Shown piece after piece: positions 50,777 to 61,533 of a stretch of DNA of 64,000 nt. Origin of the DNA: Pontiella sulfatireligans (GTDB lineage: Bacteria > Verrucomicrobiota > Kiritimatiellia > Kiritimatiellales > Pontiellaceae). Each line of letters starts with the position of its first letter. Position 1 is the first letter of the stretch. Both the position numbers and the translations under genes were made by a program. The stretch spans positions 682,001 through 746,000 of the forward strand of contig NZ_CAAHFH010000002.1 in NCBI RefSeq assembly GCF_900890705.1, read 5' to 3'. The notes beneath the pieces were generated by a model, which worked only from the letters and a program-made list of their open reading frames with translations, was not told the DNA's origin and did no database searches.

Positions 50777-51317
50777 AAAATGCTCCTTCTGAAAATTTAT
50801 AGGTGGAGCATGCTACACGGATAAAAGCCGTTTGCAACCCTAACCCTTGCTGCTTTTGCTGTGTTTGCTAGCATTTATTACTCGTGAGAGGCCCTCCCAG
50901 CGGGTCGGGCGAACCCAAGCGGCTGAACCGCTGATGCATTTTCAAACGGGGAGAAGAATTGTTCACCACAGAGGGCGCAGAGGACACGGAGGCAAAACTG
51001 TTTTGAACCGCGGATGGACGCGGATAAAGAATAACGGAGCAGGGAGAATCCCCTGCCCCGCGAGTTGATTATTTCAAGCGGACTTCGACTTTGTTGAACC
51101 CTGCCGACTCGGCGCTTTAAAAGCGGAGACAGGGTCTCAGCAGTCCAAGGTGGCTCGGGCGCAAACAATTGCCCATGTCACGAAAGAATGCGATGGGGAC
51201 ATCGCATCAACGAATAGGGTTCTGCGCCATTCCGCGTCCATCTGCGGTTAAAAACCCGTCCGCAACGCCTTGCATTTCCATGCGCTCTTTCGCGGCCAAC
51301 GAATTGCCGAATATGCG
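50777..51317. repeat. Spacer with CACAGAGG and CGCGGAT(GG)A word repeats
   Basis: 541 bases without a gene. CACCACAGAGGGCGCAGAGG plus ACACGGAGGC (50963-50993) and CGCGGATGGACGCGGATAAA (51008-51027) are iterated words common in spacers of this genome (also 1517-1548 and 2925-2979). CCGCGTCCATCTGCGGTTAA (51233-51252) is an inverse form of the second word, so the two are about 230 bases apart as an inverted pair. The segment ends at the acetyl-CoA synthetase relic. Confidence 0.6.
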
Positions 51318-52050
51318 CTAATGCTCGGCCAGCGCCTCCCGCTTTTCGATGAGCAGGTCGACGACCGATGGATCGGCGAGAGTGGAGACGTCGCCGAGGC
51401 TGTCGGTTTCCAGACGGGCGATCTTGCGCAGGAGGTGGCGCATAATCTTGCCGGAGCGCGTTTTGGGCAGGCCGGACGCAATCAGAATCTGGTCGGGCAC
51501 GGCGATCGAGCGTCCTGGATGCGGTCGCGCAAGGCTTCGGCGCTGAAACCGGCAAAGACCACGTTGTGCACCGCGCCGATGCGGGCACAAGCGAGCATGG
51601 CGAAAGCCGCTTCGGGGATCATCGGCATATAGATCGCTACGCGGTCGCCCTTGCGAATGCCATTGTGGCGGAGGACGTTGGCCAAACGGCAAACCTAACG
51701 GTGCAGCTCGCGGTAGGTGATGCGCCGCACATCGCCGGGCTCGTTGCCCTCCCACAGGATGGCAACCTTGTCGCCGCGGGTTTAGAGATGGCGATCCACG
51801 CAATTGTGGCAAACGTTGAGCTTCCCGCCGAGGAACCAAGCCACCATCCCGTGTTTAAAGTCGCAGTCGCTCACCTGCGTGAACTTATGGAACCAGTCGA
51901 TCTGAACCTCGGCCTGCGATCCCCAGAAGGCGTCGGGGTTGGCGAGGCTTTGGGCATTTTTTCGCAGCTGGCCGGGGTGGGATAGTAAGAATCTTCACTC
52001 ACCCGTTGAGGCGGAGCAAAGGTTTGCTAGCCGTTCTTCTGATCTGCCAT
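51318..52050 (-). pseudogene. acs: Acetyl-CoA synthetase gene relic (deleted, with stops)
   Basis: The minus strand reads as an Acs N-terminus: MADQKNG, a frame change, then NAQSLANPDAFWGSQAEVQI, KLNVCHNCVDRHL (stop) TRGDKVAILWEGNEPGD, RRITYRELHR (stop) VCRLANVLRHNG, RKGDRVAIYMPMIPEAAFAM and VVFAGFSAEALRDRIQDA. Near 51505 it jumps directly to the C-terminus (PDQILIASGLPKTRSGKIMR, LGDVSTLADPSVVDLLIEKR). The internal 330 or so residues, including the adenylation core, are gone, and at least three stops or shifts are present. Both stops replace expected Glu codons (GAA to TAA, GAG to TAG). The intact enzyme makes acetyl-CoA from acetate. Confidence 0.9.
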
Positions 52051-52152
52051 AGATGTACCTCCGTGTTAAAACAAAAATACATTATAATAGTGATCAGGTT
52101 TCACGTAAATATATTTCTCCACCCATTGGATTCGAGCCCCAAGGACTGAAGG

Positions 52153-53637
52153 CTATGTGGCTTCGCCGCGCAGCGGAATGTTGCGCTTGTAGAGGTTGAT
52201 GTAGCGCTGAATTCGCGTGCAAAGATCTTTCTGTTTGTTGGCCTTGGCCACTTTAAGCGCTTTTTTCGCCCATTCGGTTGCTTCGGTAAAGTGCTGCACT
52301 TCGGCATAGGAGGAGCTGATGAGAACGAGGGTGAAAGCGTCGCTCTGGCCGGTAATATCGAGGAGTTTCTGGGCATATTCAAGGGCTTCGTGACCGTTGC
52401 GCTCGTCAGGGTTTTCGTCGGTTGCGAGAATCAGGATCAGCTCGCGAAGGGCCGCGGTGTCGCGCGGATTGACATGCAGCTTCTTGCGGGCCTTGTCGCT
52501 CTTGGAAGCCGGTTCCGTCCCATCAGAAAGCATATCAACATCGTCGAGCGCCGTAAGCGAAAGATCGAGCTCGATGTCTTCCTCGTCGAACTTTTTCTGG
52601 AGGAAGGGCTTGTCGATCGCGTTGGCATAGGCCTCTTCCGGCGAAATAATGCCACGCTTGACCAAGCTGAGCAGGTCGTCGGCAAAGGTGCTCATCCCGA
52701 CCTTGCGTCCGGTCTGCATGATGGATGGAATCTGGTGGGTCTTGCCTTCGCGGATGTTGGCGGCCACCGCCGGCGTGACCACGAGGATCTCGCACGAAGC
52801 GATCCGCCCGCCGCCAATGCGCCGGCAAAGGGTCTGGGCGATTACGCCCTTGAGGGAGTCGGCCAGCATCGAGCGGATCTGGTTTTGGCGGTCGGCCGGA
52901 AATTTATCGATAATGCGGTCTACGGTGGTGGCGGCGGTGTTGGTGTGCAGCGTGCCGAAAACCAAGTGGCCGGTTTCAGCCGTCTCGATGGCGATTTCCA
53001 TCGTTTCCAAGTCGCGCATTTCCCCGACCAGCACAATATCGGGGTCTTCGCGCAACGCCGCGCGCAACGCGCTGGAAAAACTTTTGGTATGGACATGGAT
53101 TTCGCGCTGATTCACCAGGCAGCCCATGGATCGGTGCTTGAACTCGACCGGATCCTCAATGGTGATGAGGTGCTCGCGGCGCGTGCGATTGATCAAATCG
53201 ACCATGGCGGCGAGCGTCGTGGATTTGCCGCTGCCGGTCGGGCCGGTCACAATAACGAGCCCCTTCTTCAAAAAGCAGAACTGACGCACGCCCTCGGGAA
53301 TGTTTAGCTCTTCGAAGGTTGGGACGCGCGAGGGAATCTGGCGCATAACGCAGCCGATGCCTTCGTGGTCCATGAAAAGGTTTACGCGAAAGCGCGCCGT
53401 GCCGGGCAGCTCGTAGGCGAAGTCGGTGTCCCAAAGCTCTTCCAGCTCCTGCAGGTTGCGTTCGGGAGTGAATTCATATAGCAGCTCGCGCAGCTCTTCC
53501 TCCGTAAACTTGTCCACCCCGTGCTGAAAATGCATTTCGCCGTCCACCCGGAGACAGGGCTGGTGATTGGTCGCCAAATGGATGTCGCTGGCGCCCTGTT
53601 CGAGCATATTTTCAAGATACTGGTCGATTCTCTTCAT
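52153..53637 (-). CDS. PilT/PilU-type retraction ATPase with C-terminal helical extension
   Basis: 494 residues. Secretion-type ATPase: an N-terminal PilT-like domain (SDIHLATNHQPCLRVDGEMH), Walker A GPTGSGKST (132-140), ITIEDPVEF (158-166), GEMRD (205-209), and GTLHTNTAATTVDRIIDKFP. In the family PilT proteins end at about 345-370. Here a further 130 residues follow, with helical, TPR-like repeats (AALRELILILATDENPDERN, ALEYAQKLLDITGQSDAF, FTEATEWAKKALKVAKANKQ). It would retract type IV pili or drive a related machine in the cytoplasm. No pilin genes are nearby. Confidence 0.88.
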   Translation of the reverse strand: MKRIDQYLENMLEQGASDIHLATNHQPCLRVDGEMHFQHGVDKFTEEELRELLYEFTPERNLQELEELWDTDFAYELPGTARFRVNLFMDHEGIGCVMRQIPSRVPTFEELNIPEGVRQFCFLKKGLVIVTGPTGSGKSTTLAAMVDLINRTRREHLITIEDPVEFKHRSMGCLVNQREIHVHTKSFSSALRAALREDPDIVLVGEMRDLETMEIAIETAETGHLVFGTLHTNTAATTVDRIIDKFPADRQNQIRSMLADSLKGVIAQTLCRRIGGGRIASCEILVVTPAVAANIREGKTHQIPSIMQTGRKVGMSTFADDLLSLVKRGIISPEEAYANAIDKPFLQKKFDEEDIELDLSLTALDDVDMLSDGTEPASKSDKARKKLHVNPRDTAALRELILILATDENPDERNGHEALEYAQKLLDITGQSDAFTLVLISSSYAEVQHFTEATEWAKKALKVAKANKQKDLCTRIQRYINLYKRNIPLRGEAT

Positions 53638-53720
53638 AGTCGCGTCCTTAGAAAGCCAGGGGAAATAAAAGCAACTACAGTGCCATCCTTCAACAAGAGG
53701 CTAAATAGGGGAAATTAAAC

Positions 53721-55970
53721 TCAGCTCTCGATCTTCCCTTGAATAGCGCGACTCAGCTCCCGCCAGTCGAGAGGCTTCGCCATAAAGTCCGCATGACCTA
53801 GGTCTTGTAGATTTTCTCCTTCTACTTTTTCCATATAGCCGCTACAGAGAATGCTTGGCAGTTCTGGGCGGATTTTAAGGCATTGGCTAATCAATTCGTG
53901 GCCGTTCATTTCCGGCATGCTGTAGTCCGAAACCAGCGCATCGAACGCATCAGGCTTCTGCCGGAAGATTTCCAGCGCACGCCGACCGTTGGTGGCGGTT
54001 ACGACGGAATAGCCGAAGGATTCTAGGATTTCACGCCCCATGGAAAGCACCGCTTCGTCGTCATCGACGAACAGCAGCCGTCCATAGCCCTCCAGCGTGG
54101 ACTGGTTGGCGACATTCCGGCGCTCTTCCAACGAGCCGATGAGCAGAGGGAAATAAAGCTTGAACGTCGTGCCCTTGCCCTCTTCGCTCTCCACCGTGAT
54201 GCTGCCGCGATGCTTGCATACGATGCCGTGCACGATTGACAGGCCAAACCCCGTGCCCTCCCCCTTCTTCTTCGTGGTGAAATAGGGTTCGAAAACGCGC
54301 TCCATCACTTCCGGAGGCATGCCGCATCCGGTATCGCTGACGGTAATGAAGGCATAGAAGCCCGGATCAAGGTCGAGCATTTGAAGCTCGTCTGATTTAC
54401 GCCCGAGCACCTCAACCTGCTTGAGCGAAACCGACAGCACCCCCCCCGCCTCCCCGCCCAAGGCGTGGGAGGCATTGGTGCACAGGTTGACCATCACCTG
54501 CTGCAGCTGGGTCGTATCGCCCAGAATCGGTCCGCAGTCCGCATCAATGTCCTTCTCAACCTTGACGCTCTTCTTCATGGTGGTTTGCACCATGCTCAGG
54601 GAATCCTCGATGATGCACTGCAGCTCCGTGGCATGGAACTCCTGCTCCTCCTGCCGGCTGAAGGTAAGAATCTGCCGCACCAGCTTGGTGGCGCGGTCGC
54701 CCGCCTTGACGACCTCATTGAGATAACCATAAGTCTTGCTGTCCTCGGCAACCAAGTTCATGCACAGGGCAACATAGCCGAGGATCGCCGTCAGGATGTT
54801 GTTGAAGTCGTGCGAGATGCCGCCGGCCAGCTCGCCAATGGCGTTCATCTTTTGCTGCTGGCGAAGGTGCTTTTCAATCGCCATCTCCTGCGTGATGTCG
54901 CGGCTGATCGTCACATAGTTGACCACCTCCCCGCTTTGGGCGCGGATAGGATAGATGACCGCATCTTCAGAGTAGGACGTTCCGTCCTTGGCACAGTTGG
55001 TAATACGGCCGTCCCAAGTGCATCCGGCAGAGATGGTGCCCCACAGCTTCTTGAAGAAATCAGCATCATGATTGCCGCTGCTCAGCAGAGAAGGCGTCTG
55101 GCCCAGCACTTCGCCAGAAGCATAGCCGGACGTTGTCTCGAACGCGGCGTTGACATACAAGATTTTTCCTTCGACATCGGTGATCATGATCGATTCGGTG
55201 GACTGCTCCACCGCCACCGCCAACCGCCGCATCTCCTGCTCCATGCGAATGCGCTTGGTGAGGTCGCGGCTGATGCCGATCATGCCGGTGGATCCGGCCG
55301 CCGATTCAAGATAGGGCAGCTTGAGCGAACTGTGGTAGACTTGCGTGCCGTCGGCACCGCAGACCCAGCCCTCCTGCTCCAGCGGAGCGGCGTTGGCCAG
55401 CACCCGCAAATCCTCCATGTGCGAAACCTTCGCCAGCTCAGGGCTGAGGACCTCGGCCGCCGTACTGGAAATAATTTCGCCTTCGCTTTTGCCCACAAAG
55501 CTTTCATACGCTTTATTGCAACCTAAATAGTAGCCGCGGCTGTCCTTGAAATAGATCGGGTCCGGGATGGAATCAATCAGGCAGTGCAACAGCGCATGCT
55601 GCTCCACCAACCGGCGGCCCACCTGGATTCGGGCCAGCAGCTCGCCGCTGTCGAACGGCTTTTTGATGAAGTCGTCCGCACCGGCGGAAAAACCTTCGAG
55701 CACGTCTTCCTTGTCCGTCTTGGCCGTCAGCAGAATAACATATACCGGAAATGCGGTGTCGATTTCGCGGACGCGACGACAGACCTCGACGCCACTGAGG
55801 CCGGGCATCATCCAGTCGATCAACGCCAGCCGAGGCGGGTCGTCCTGCTGGAGCACCTCCCAGGCAGCGTCGCCGTTTTCGGCGGTAATCACATCATAGC
55901 CCGCTTTCGTAAGCGTCTTTTTCAGCAGGGTTCGGGAGAACGCATTGTCCTCGGCAATAAGAATCTTCAT
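53721..55970 (-). CDS. Hybrid histidine kinase: REC-PAS-PAS-HisKA-HATPase-REC
   Basis: 749 residues. An N-terminal receiver (1-118, D52 in LIDWMMPG), two PAS domains (about 125-240, LIDSIPDPIYFKDSRGYY; about 250-365, SIMITDVEGKILYVNAAFET), a DHp with H387 (GELAGGISHDFNNILTAILG), an ATPase with N499 (NLCTNASHAL), DTGCGM and GTGFGLSIV, and a C-terminal receiver (about 630-745, D682 in VSDYSMPEM). Soluble; no membrane segment. Receiver domains at both ends suggest control by an upstream kinase and phosphotransfer inside the protein. It precedes the PilT-like gene on the same strand (83-base gap). Confidence 0.93.
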   Translation of the reverse strand: MKILIAEDNAFSRTLLKKTLTKAGYDVITAENGDAAWEVLQQDDPPRLALIDWMMPGLSGVEVCRRVREIDTAFPVYVILLTAKTDKEDVLEGFSAGADDFIKKPFDSGELLARIQVGRRLVEQHALLHCLIDSIPDPIYFKDSRGYYLGCNKAYESFVGKSEGEIISSTAAEVLSPELAKVSHMEDLRVLANAAPLEQEGWVCGADGTQVYHSSLKLPYLESAAGSTGMIGISRDLTKRIRMEQEMRRLAVAVEQSTESIMITDVEGKILYVNAAFETTSGYASGEVLGQTPSLLSSGNHDADFFKKLWGTISAGCTWDGRITNCAKDGTSYSEDAVIYPIRAQSGEVVNYVTISRDITQEMAIEKHLRQQQKMNAIGELAGGISHDFNNILTAILGYVALCMNLVAEDSKTYGYLNEVVKAGDRATKLVRQILTFSRQEEQEFHATELQCIIEDSLSMVQTTMKKSVKVEKDIDADCGPILGDTTQLQQVMVNLCTNASHALGGEAGGVLSVSLKQVEVLGRKSDELQMLDLDPGFYAFITVSDTGCGMPPEVMERVFEPYFTTKKKGEGTGFGLSIVHGIVCKHRGSITVESEEGKGTTFKLYFPLLIGSLEERRNVANQSTLEGYGRLLFVDDDEAVLSMGREILESFGYSVVTATNGRRALEIFRQKPDAFDALVSDYSMPEMNGHELISQCLKIRPELPSILCSGYMEKVEGENLQDLGHADFMAKPLDWRELSRAIQGKIES

Positions 55971-56169
55971 CTAACGGTCTCCAGCGGGAGCGTCCCCTTA
56001 ACACCGCAACGCACGATTTCCCGGTTGGCGCTCCACGAATGCGGATAGTCGCAAATCAGCAACAGGGATACAATTATTTTCCCGAGTAAGAACACAACAA
56101 GAAAAACGCACCGGAAAAAGAGTTTACCGATGCGTTGCAAGCCTTTTCCAAAACCGGAAAAGCCACCCG

Positions 56170-56415
56170 TTAGTGGTTAGTGTCGTCAATGACTTCCTTG
56201 ACTTCCGGCACGCGCTCCTTGAGCAGGGTTTCGATGCCGTTCTTCATGGTCATGCGCGCCCCGGGGCAACCCTTGCAGCCACCTTCGAGCTCAATGAACA
56301 CCACGCCATGCTCAACCTTCGTGACCGTACCGCCACCTCCATGCGACGCCAGCGCCGGCGAAACTTCCTCTGCCATGATCACATTGACCGCATCTAAAAT
56401 TTCTTGATCTGTCAT
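56170..56415 (-). CDS. NifU C-terminal domain (Nfu) iron-sulfur scaffold
   Basis: 81 residues. LDAVNVIMAEEVSPALASHG, VVFIELEGGCKGCPGARMTM and LKERVPEVKEV are the Nfu domain, with CxxC (CKGC) that binds a 4Fe-4S cluster between two subunits. It delivers clusters to target enzymes (LipA is one known client in other bacteria; the genes are not linked here). Stand-alone short Nfu; no NifU N-terminal or degenerate A-type domain. Good start and normal length. Confidence 0.92.
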   Translation of the reverse strand: MTDQEILDAVNVIMAEEVSPALASHGGGGTVTKVEHGVVFIELEGGCKGCPGARMTMKNGIETLLKERVPEVKEVIDDTNH

Positions 56416-56508
56416 CTTCTAATCCTTTTTTTTAGCGTGAAATTGACTTCGCGTGCGTTAATCCCTACTACTTTCCTCCAACTTTAACAAGCATTGGAAA
56501 ACGCATTT

Positions 56509-57426
56509 ATGATCAGCTATATCCTCAACATCCTCAAAGGGGCCTTGATGGGCGCCGCCAATGTTATTCCCGGCGTCTCCGGCGGCACCATGGCCCTGCT
56601 CACCGGCATTTTTGAAAAGTTGATCGACACCATCAAGTCGTTCGACCTGCAAGCCCTGAAGCTCGCCAGCCGCTTCCAGTTCAAAGCGCTCTTTGAGCAC
56701 ATCGACTTCAAATTCCTTTCCGCCGTTGGCATCGGCGTCGTGGTCAGCATCGTGAGCTTTGCCAAGCTGCTGGAGTTCCTGTTCATCAACCACGCCCTCC
56801 ATGTCTGGGCCTTCTTCTTCGGCCTGATCCTCGCGTCGGTCTATTTTGTGGGCAAGAAAATCGGGCGCATCAGCATTCCCGTTGTGGTCCTGTTTACGCT
56901 CGGCACTGCGATCGCCGGCAGCATGGCCTTTATGGAGCCCGCCGCCGAAAACGAATCCATCCCCTACCTGCTCGCCTGCGGCGCCATCGCCATGTGCAGC
57001 ATGATCCTGCCCGGCCTCTCCGGTTCATTTGTGCTCCTGCTGATGGGCAACTATGAACTCGTCATGATCAAGGCCGTCTCCAGCTTCAACCTCGCCGTCC
57101 TCATTCCCGTCGGCATCGGCGCCGCCGCCGGCCTTGCGGCCTTCGCCCGCCTGCTCTCCTGGATCTTTAAAAAGTTCCACGACCAAACCATCGCCATTCT
57201 CACCGGTTTCATTTTTGGTTCCCTCAGCATTCTATGGCCTTGGAAGAAAGCCCTCACCCAAACTTTTCAAAAGGGCAATGAAATTAAGGAAAAGGTCATC
57301 GGATACGACTATTCACTGCCGGAAATGAATGCCGAAACCGCCGTTGCCGTCGCCATTATGCTGATCGGCATTATAGCCATTGCACTCGTCGAAACCGGTG
57401 CATCCAAGCTCAAAAACGACCAATAG
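56509..57426 (+). CDS. DUF368 membrane protein (polyprenyl-phosphate transporter family)
   Basis: 305 residues from the ATG at 56509 (GGAAAA about 9 nt upstream; a TTG at 56494 is possible). About 8 hydrophobic helices. KGALMGAANVIPGVSGGTMA near the start and CSMILPGLSGSFVLLLMGNY later are the two internally repeated PG(V/L)SG motifs of DUF368. Family members have recently been linked to flipping undecaprenyl phosphate (PopT). Inner membrane. Alone between the convergent Nfu gene and the sigma-54 activator. Confidence 0.88.
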   Translation: MISYILNILKGALMGAANVIPGVSGGTMALLTGIFEKLIDTIKSFDLQALKLASRFQFKALFEHIDFKFLSAVGIGVVVSIVSFAKLLEFLFINHALHVWAFFFGLILASVYFVGKKIGRISIPVVVLFTLGTAIAGSMAFMEPAAENESIPYLLACGAIAMCSMILPGLSGSFVLLLMGNYELVMIKAVSSFNLAVLIPVGIGAAAGLAAFARLLSWIFKKFHDQTIAILTGFIFGSLSILWPWKKALTQTFQKGNEIKEKVIGYDYSLPEMNAETAVAVAIMLIGIIAIALVETGASKLKNDQ

Positions 57427-57549
57427 CGCACATACACTGCCCGCAGAAAACTCAACTAGAATTACAGTTGTGTTATCGCCCTCAAATACACTACATTTTT
57501 GTTCTTAGCTTTTGGCGCATTAGCCCGAAAAGCAAACGAGGATGCAAGC

Positions 57550-59082
<1,533 letters not shown>

Positions 59083-59092
59083 GGTTTAATTG

Positions 59093-59276
59093 GGGAAGGG
59101 TTCAAGGGTTTCAGAGCACCTTGCCCTTCAACTTTTCAACCAACCCTTAAACCCTGCAAACCCTGCAACCCTGAAACCCTGCAACCCTTCAACCCTGCAA
59201 CCCTTCAACCCTGAAACCCTGCAAACCCTGCAACCCTTCAACCCTTCAACCCTGCAACCCTTCAACCAAACCCCGT
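59093..59276. repeat. Iterated CCCTGCAACCCTTCAA word array
   Basis: Between the activator and prmC, more than ten copies of the words AACCCTGCA / AACCCTTCA / GAAACCCTG follow each other irregularly (about 59146-59270), preceded by GAAGGGTTCAAGGGTTTCAG (59094-59113), which is an inverse form. The array is almost pure C/A/T on the plus strand. A 63-codon open frame across it is a product of the repeat and is not a gene. prmC begins immediately after. Confidence 0.85.
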
Positions 59277-59277
59277 C

Positions 59278-60141
59278 ATGAACATTACCCAACTCGTTGA
59301 ATCCTTCGAATTTCGCTTCAAAGCCTCCGGGGTCGACAACCCCAAGCGCGTCGCAGAAGAAATGATTGCCCATGTATTTTCCTGCCGTCCGCTGGAAATC
59401 TACACCGGCGCCGCGCCCCAAGCCTCTACTACCGCCGAAAAATTCGACATCATCCGCAAGCTCGAACCGCTGGCCGAACGCATCGAAAAAGGAGAGCCCC
59501 TGCAATACGTCGTTGGGCACGTCGACTTCTGGGGGCTCCAAATCAAATGCGACCCACGCGCACTCATCCCCCGCCCCGAAACCGAGCTGCTCGTCGAAGA
59601 AGTCCTCAGCTCCAAGATATGGGACAACAAGCCCGCCACCGTCGTCGAAGTCGGCACCGGCACCGGGTGCATCGTCCTCACGCTCGCCAATCAACGCTCC
59701 GATGCAAACTTTAAGGCGGTGGATATTTCGCCCGACGCCTTGGAACTCGCCAGAGAAAACGCGCTTGCCCACAATCTGGAAAACCGCATCTTGTGGATGG
59801 AAAACCACCTGCTCGAACGCTTTGCACCCGCGAGTGCCGATGCCGTCGTCGCCAACCTGCCCTACATCGCCACGGCCGACTGGAAGCAGCTCTCCCCCTC
59901 CGTCCGCGACCACGAACCGCAACTAGCATTAGACAGCGGCCCCTCCGGAATGGAGCTGATTGCCGAGCTGGCCACCCAGTCGCGCTACGTCCTCGTCCCC
60001 GGAGGCATGCTCTTCCTCGAATTTGGATTTGATCAAGGCGAATCCGTTCGTCAATGCCTCGAAAAACTCGGCTACCGCGACATCCAGATCAAGCACGACC
60101 TCGCCGGGCACGACCGCATCGCCATCGCCAAAAATCCGTAG
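59278..60141 (+). CDS. prmC: Peptide chain release factor N5-glutamine methyltransferase
   Basis: 287 residues. It methylates the GGQ glutamine of release factors 1 and 2 with SAM. N-terminal helical domain, then PLQYVVGHVDFWGLQIKCDP, ALIPRPETELLVEEVL and SAM-binding EVGTGTGCIVLTLA (about 124-137), and the catalytic-loop NLPYI (193-197). Usual PrmC has NPPY; the change of the second residue to Leu is a known variant in some NxPY methyltransferases but lowers certainty about the target. The ATG follows the word array with no clear ribosome site. Confidence 0.88.
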   Translation: MNITQLVESFEFRFKASGVDNPKRVAEEMIAHVFSCRPLEIYTGAAPQASTTAEKFDIIRKLEPLAERIEKGEPLQYVVGHVDFWGLQIKCDPRALIPRPETELLVEEVLSSKIWDNKPATVVEVGTGTGCIVLTLANQRSDANFKAVDISPDALELARENALAHNLENRILWMENHLLERFAPASADAVVANLPYIATADWKQLSPSVRDHEPQLALDSGPSGMELIAELATQSRYVLVPGGMLFLEFGFDQGESVRQCLEKLGYRDIQIKHDLAGHDRIAIAKNP

Positions 60142-60176
60142 CAATCGACAATCATCGCATACCCTGCCGGGCAAAC

Positions 60177-60204
60177 AAAAAGGGCTGGCTCTAGGCCAGC
60201 CCTT
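60177..60204. terminator. Rho-independent terminator (bidirectional)
   Basis: AAGGGCTGGC-TCTA-GGCCAGCCCTT is a nearly perfect 11-bp stem in the gap between convergent prmC and the secreted-protein gene. Read on the minus strand it ends in TTTTTG, so it most clearly terminates the minus gene; it may also stop prmC transcripts. Confidence 0.85.
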
Positions 60205-60225
60205 CAGCAAACAACCACCTGCTCA

Positions 60226-61050
60226 TTAGTTAGCATCACCAGCGCTATATTCCAGCTCAAAATCCACGCTGGGAAGAGGTTCCACACCGGATTTCTCGAG
60301 GCGCTCCTCGATCGCATTTTCAACGGCTGTATTGACTGCATTCACGCCCGCCGCGTCGTTGGTGCCTCCAGAAGCGTTTAAGAATATTTCTGAATACTCA
60401 TCGCTCTTGTTGCGGTTGTATTTGATTCTCGCGTTTTTAACAGCAACACCAGCAATGAAATACTCTGTTTCATCCTCGTCGGTGTACACGCGAATCTCGC
60501 CGTTGCCTGTTCCAGAAGAGTTCATCGACAGACTTTCAAGGATTTTTCCTTTGCCTGATTCCTGAACCTGAGCCTTGTAATTAGCGGATACGCTAGCCTG
60601 CAAATCTGCGCTTTCCAAATCAATTGCGCAGTACTCCATGCTCAGGCCTTTTTGCAGAGCCACAGCCAACGCATTGGTTTCAGAGCCTTCCACGGCCAAC
60701 TTCCCGGCTCCCGTAGAACCCAGGTCCTGGAAATCAATCATCTTGGGAACAGCAAAAGTCAGAATGGCCCCTCCCTGCTCATAGTCATCCTTCTCCACCG
60801 CGAGAAACGAAGTATAATCCTCGTACTCAATGATGAAACCGTCAACCGAAACTGAATCCTTGGCCAACTTATCAGAAACCTCTGTTACACCGTTAACCGT
60901 TACTCTCCCCGCGCCTTCCTTAACCTTAAGCGTCTGTCCCGTAAACTTTGCATTATAGACTTTTACGATCCCGCCGAACTCATCATCAGAGGCCGCCATA
61001 ACTGATACGGCGAACCCTAGCACTACAGTTGCTGCAATTGTTTTTCTCAT
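60226..61050 (-). CDS. Secreted protein of unknown function, 274 aa
   Basis: I do not recognise the family. ATG at 61050 with AAAGGAGAA; 48 further upstream codons are rejected. Signal peptide MRKTIAATVVLGFAVSVMA is followed by a hydrophilic, beta-rich protein with a segment GAGKLAVEGSETNALAVALQ and an acidic tail ending FELEYSAGDAN. No cysteine pairs or catalytic motif are obvious. Exported to the periplasm or surface. It has its own terminator at 60177-60204 and a repeat-free leader. Confidence 0.72.
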   Translation of the reverse strand: MRKTIAATVVLGFAVSVMAASDDEFGGIVKVYNAKFTGQTLKVKEGAGRVTVNGVTEVSDKLAKDSVSVDGFIIEYEDYTSFLAVEKDDYEQGGAILTFAVPKMIDFQDLGSTGAGKLAVEGSETNALAVALQKGLSMEYCAIDLESADLQASVSANYKAQVQESGKGKILESLSMNSSGTGNGEIRVYTDEDETEYFIAGVAVKNARIKYNRNKSDEYSEIFLNASGGTNDAAGVNAVNTAVENAIEERLEKSGVEPLPSVDFELEYSAGDAN

Positions 61051-61533
61051 TCCATTCTCCTTTAGTCCCTGTCCCATGCAGTCGCACAAACCCCGACGCG
61101 ACTTGGTTAAATTAAACGGACTGGGCAGTGCGATGTAAAGTGTTTTATCCGTTTCATAGAGGTCGTGTAAAAAAGCAGACAAGCTCCACTGCATTTCCTA
61201 AACATAAAAATAAAAATCGTTGCGGATACAGTACAACAAATTTCCCAGCATAGGGCAGGTGAAATGGCAACGAATGAAGAAAACACAGAGTGAGGCTGAC
61301 GCGAAGCGACGGCAACGTAGCGGCAGCCAACGAATATTCCGGTCGTTTGGATTAGTTGCTTTTCCTCCATTCGTTGCTGATTAATTCCCTATGTGCGGGA
61401 CTGAGGCATCCAAAACCACCCGTTTCACCATAAAAATCCCCGTAAAACAACATAAAAGGCCGCCCTCGCGGACGGCCTTCACGCTTATCTGCACCCTTCT
61501 GTGTGCATCTGCGAATCCAAGCTCCGCTTAGGA
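61051..61533. other. Spacer upstream of secreted-protein gene
   Basis: 483 bases with no supported gene. A short minus frame (61107-61370) has no product I recognise. The stretch is AT-richer near 61150-61260 and probably contains the promoter of the secreted-protein gene on the minus strand. The terminator of the autotransporter gene is at 61457-61480. Confidence 0.5.
61457..61480 (-). terminator. Terminator of the autotransporter gene
   Basis: AAGGCCGTCCGCGAGGGCGG with CCTTTTATG on the minus strand: stem AAGGCCG/CGGCCTT with a short T-run. It lies about 55 bases past the autotransporter stop. Confidence 0.75.

Noticed and set aside
51482..51685. Two short minus frames as separate small genes
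   Set aside because: They are pieces of the same acs relic.
59090..59281. 63-codon frame across the CCCTGCAACC words
   Set aside because: Low-complexity product of the repeat array, no start signal.
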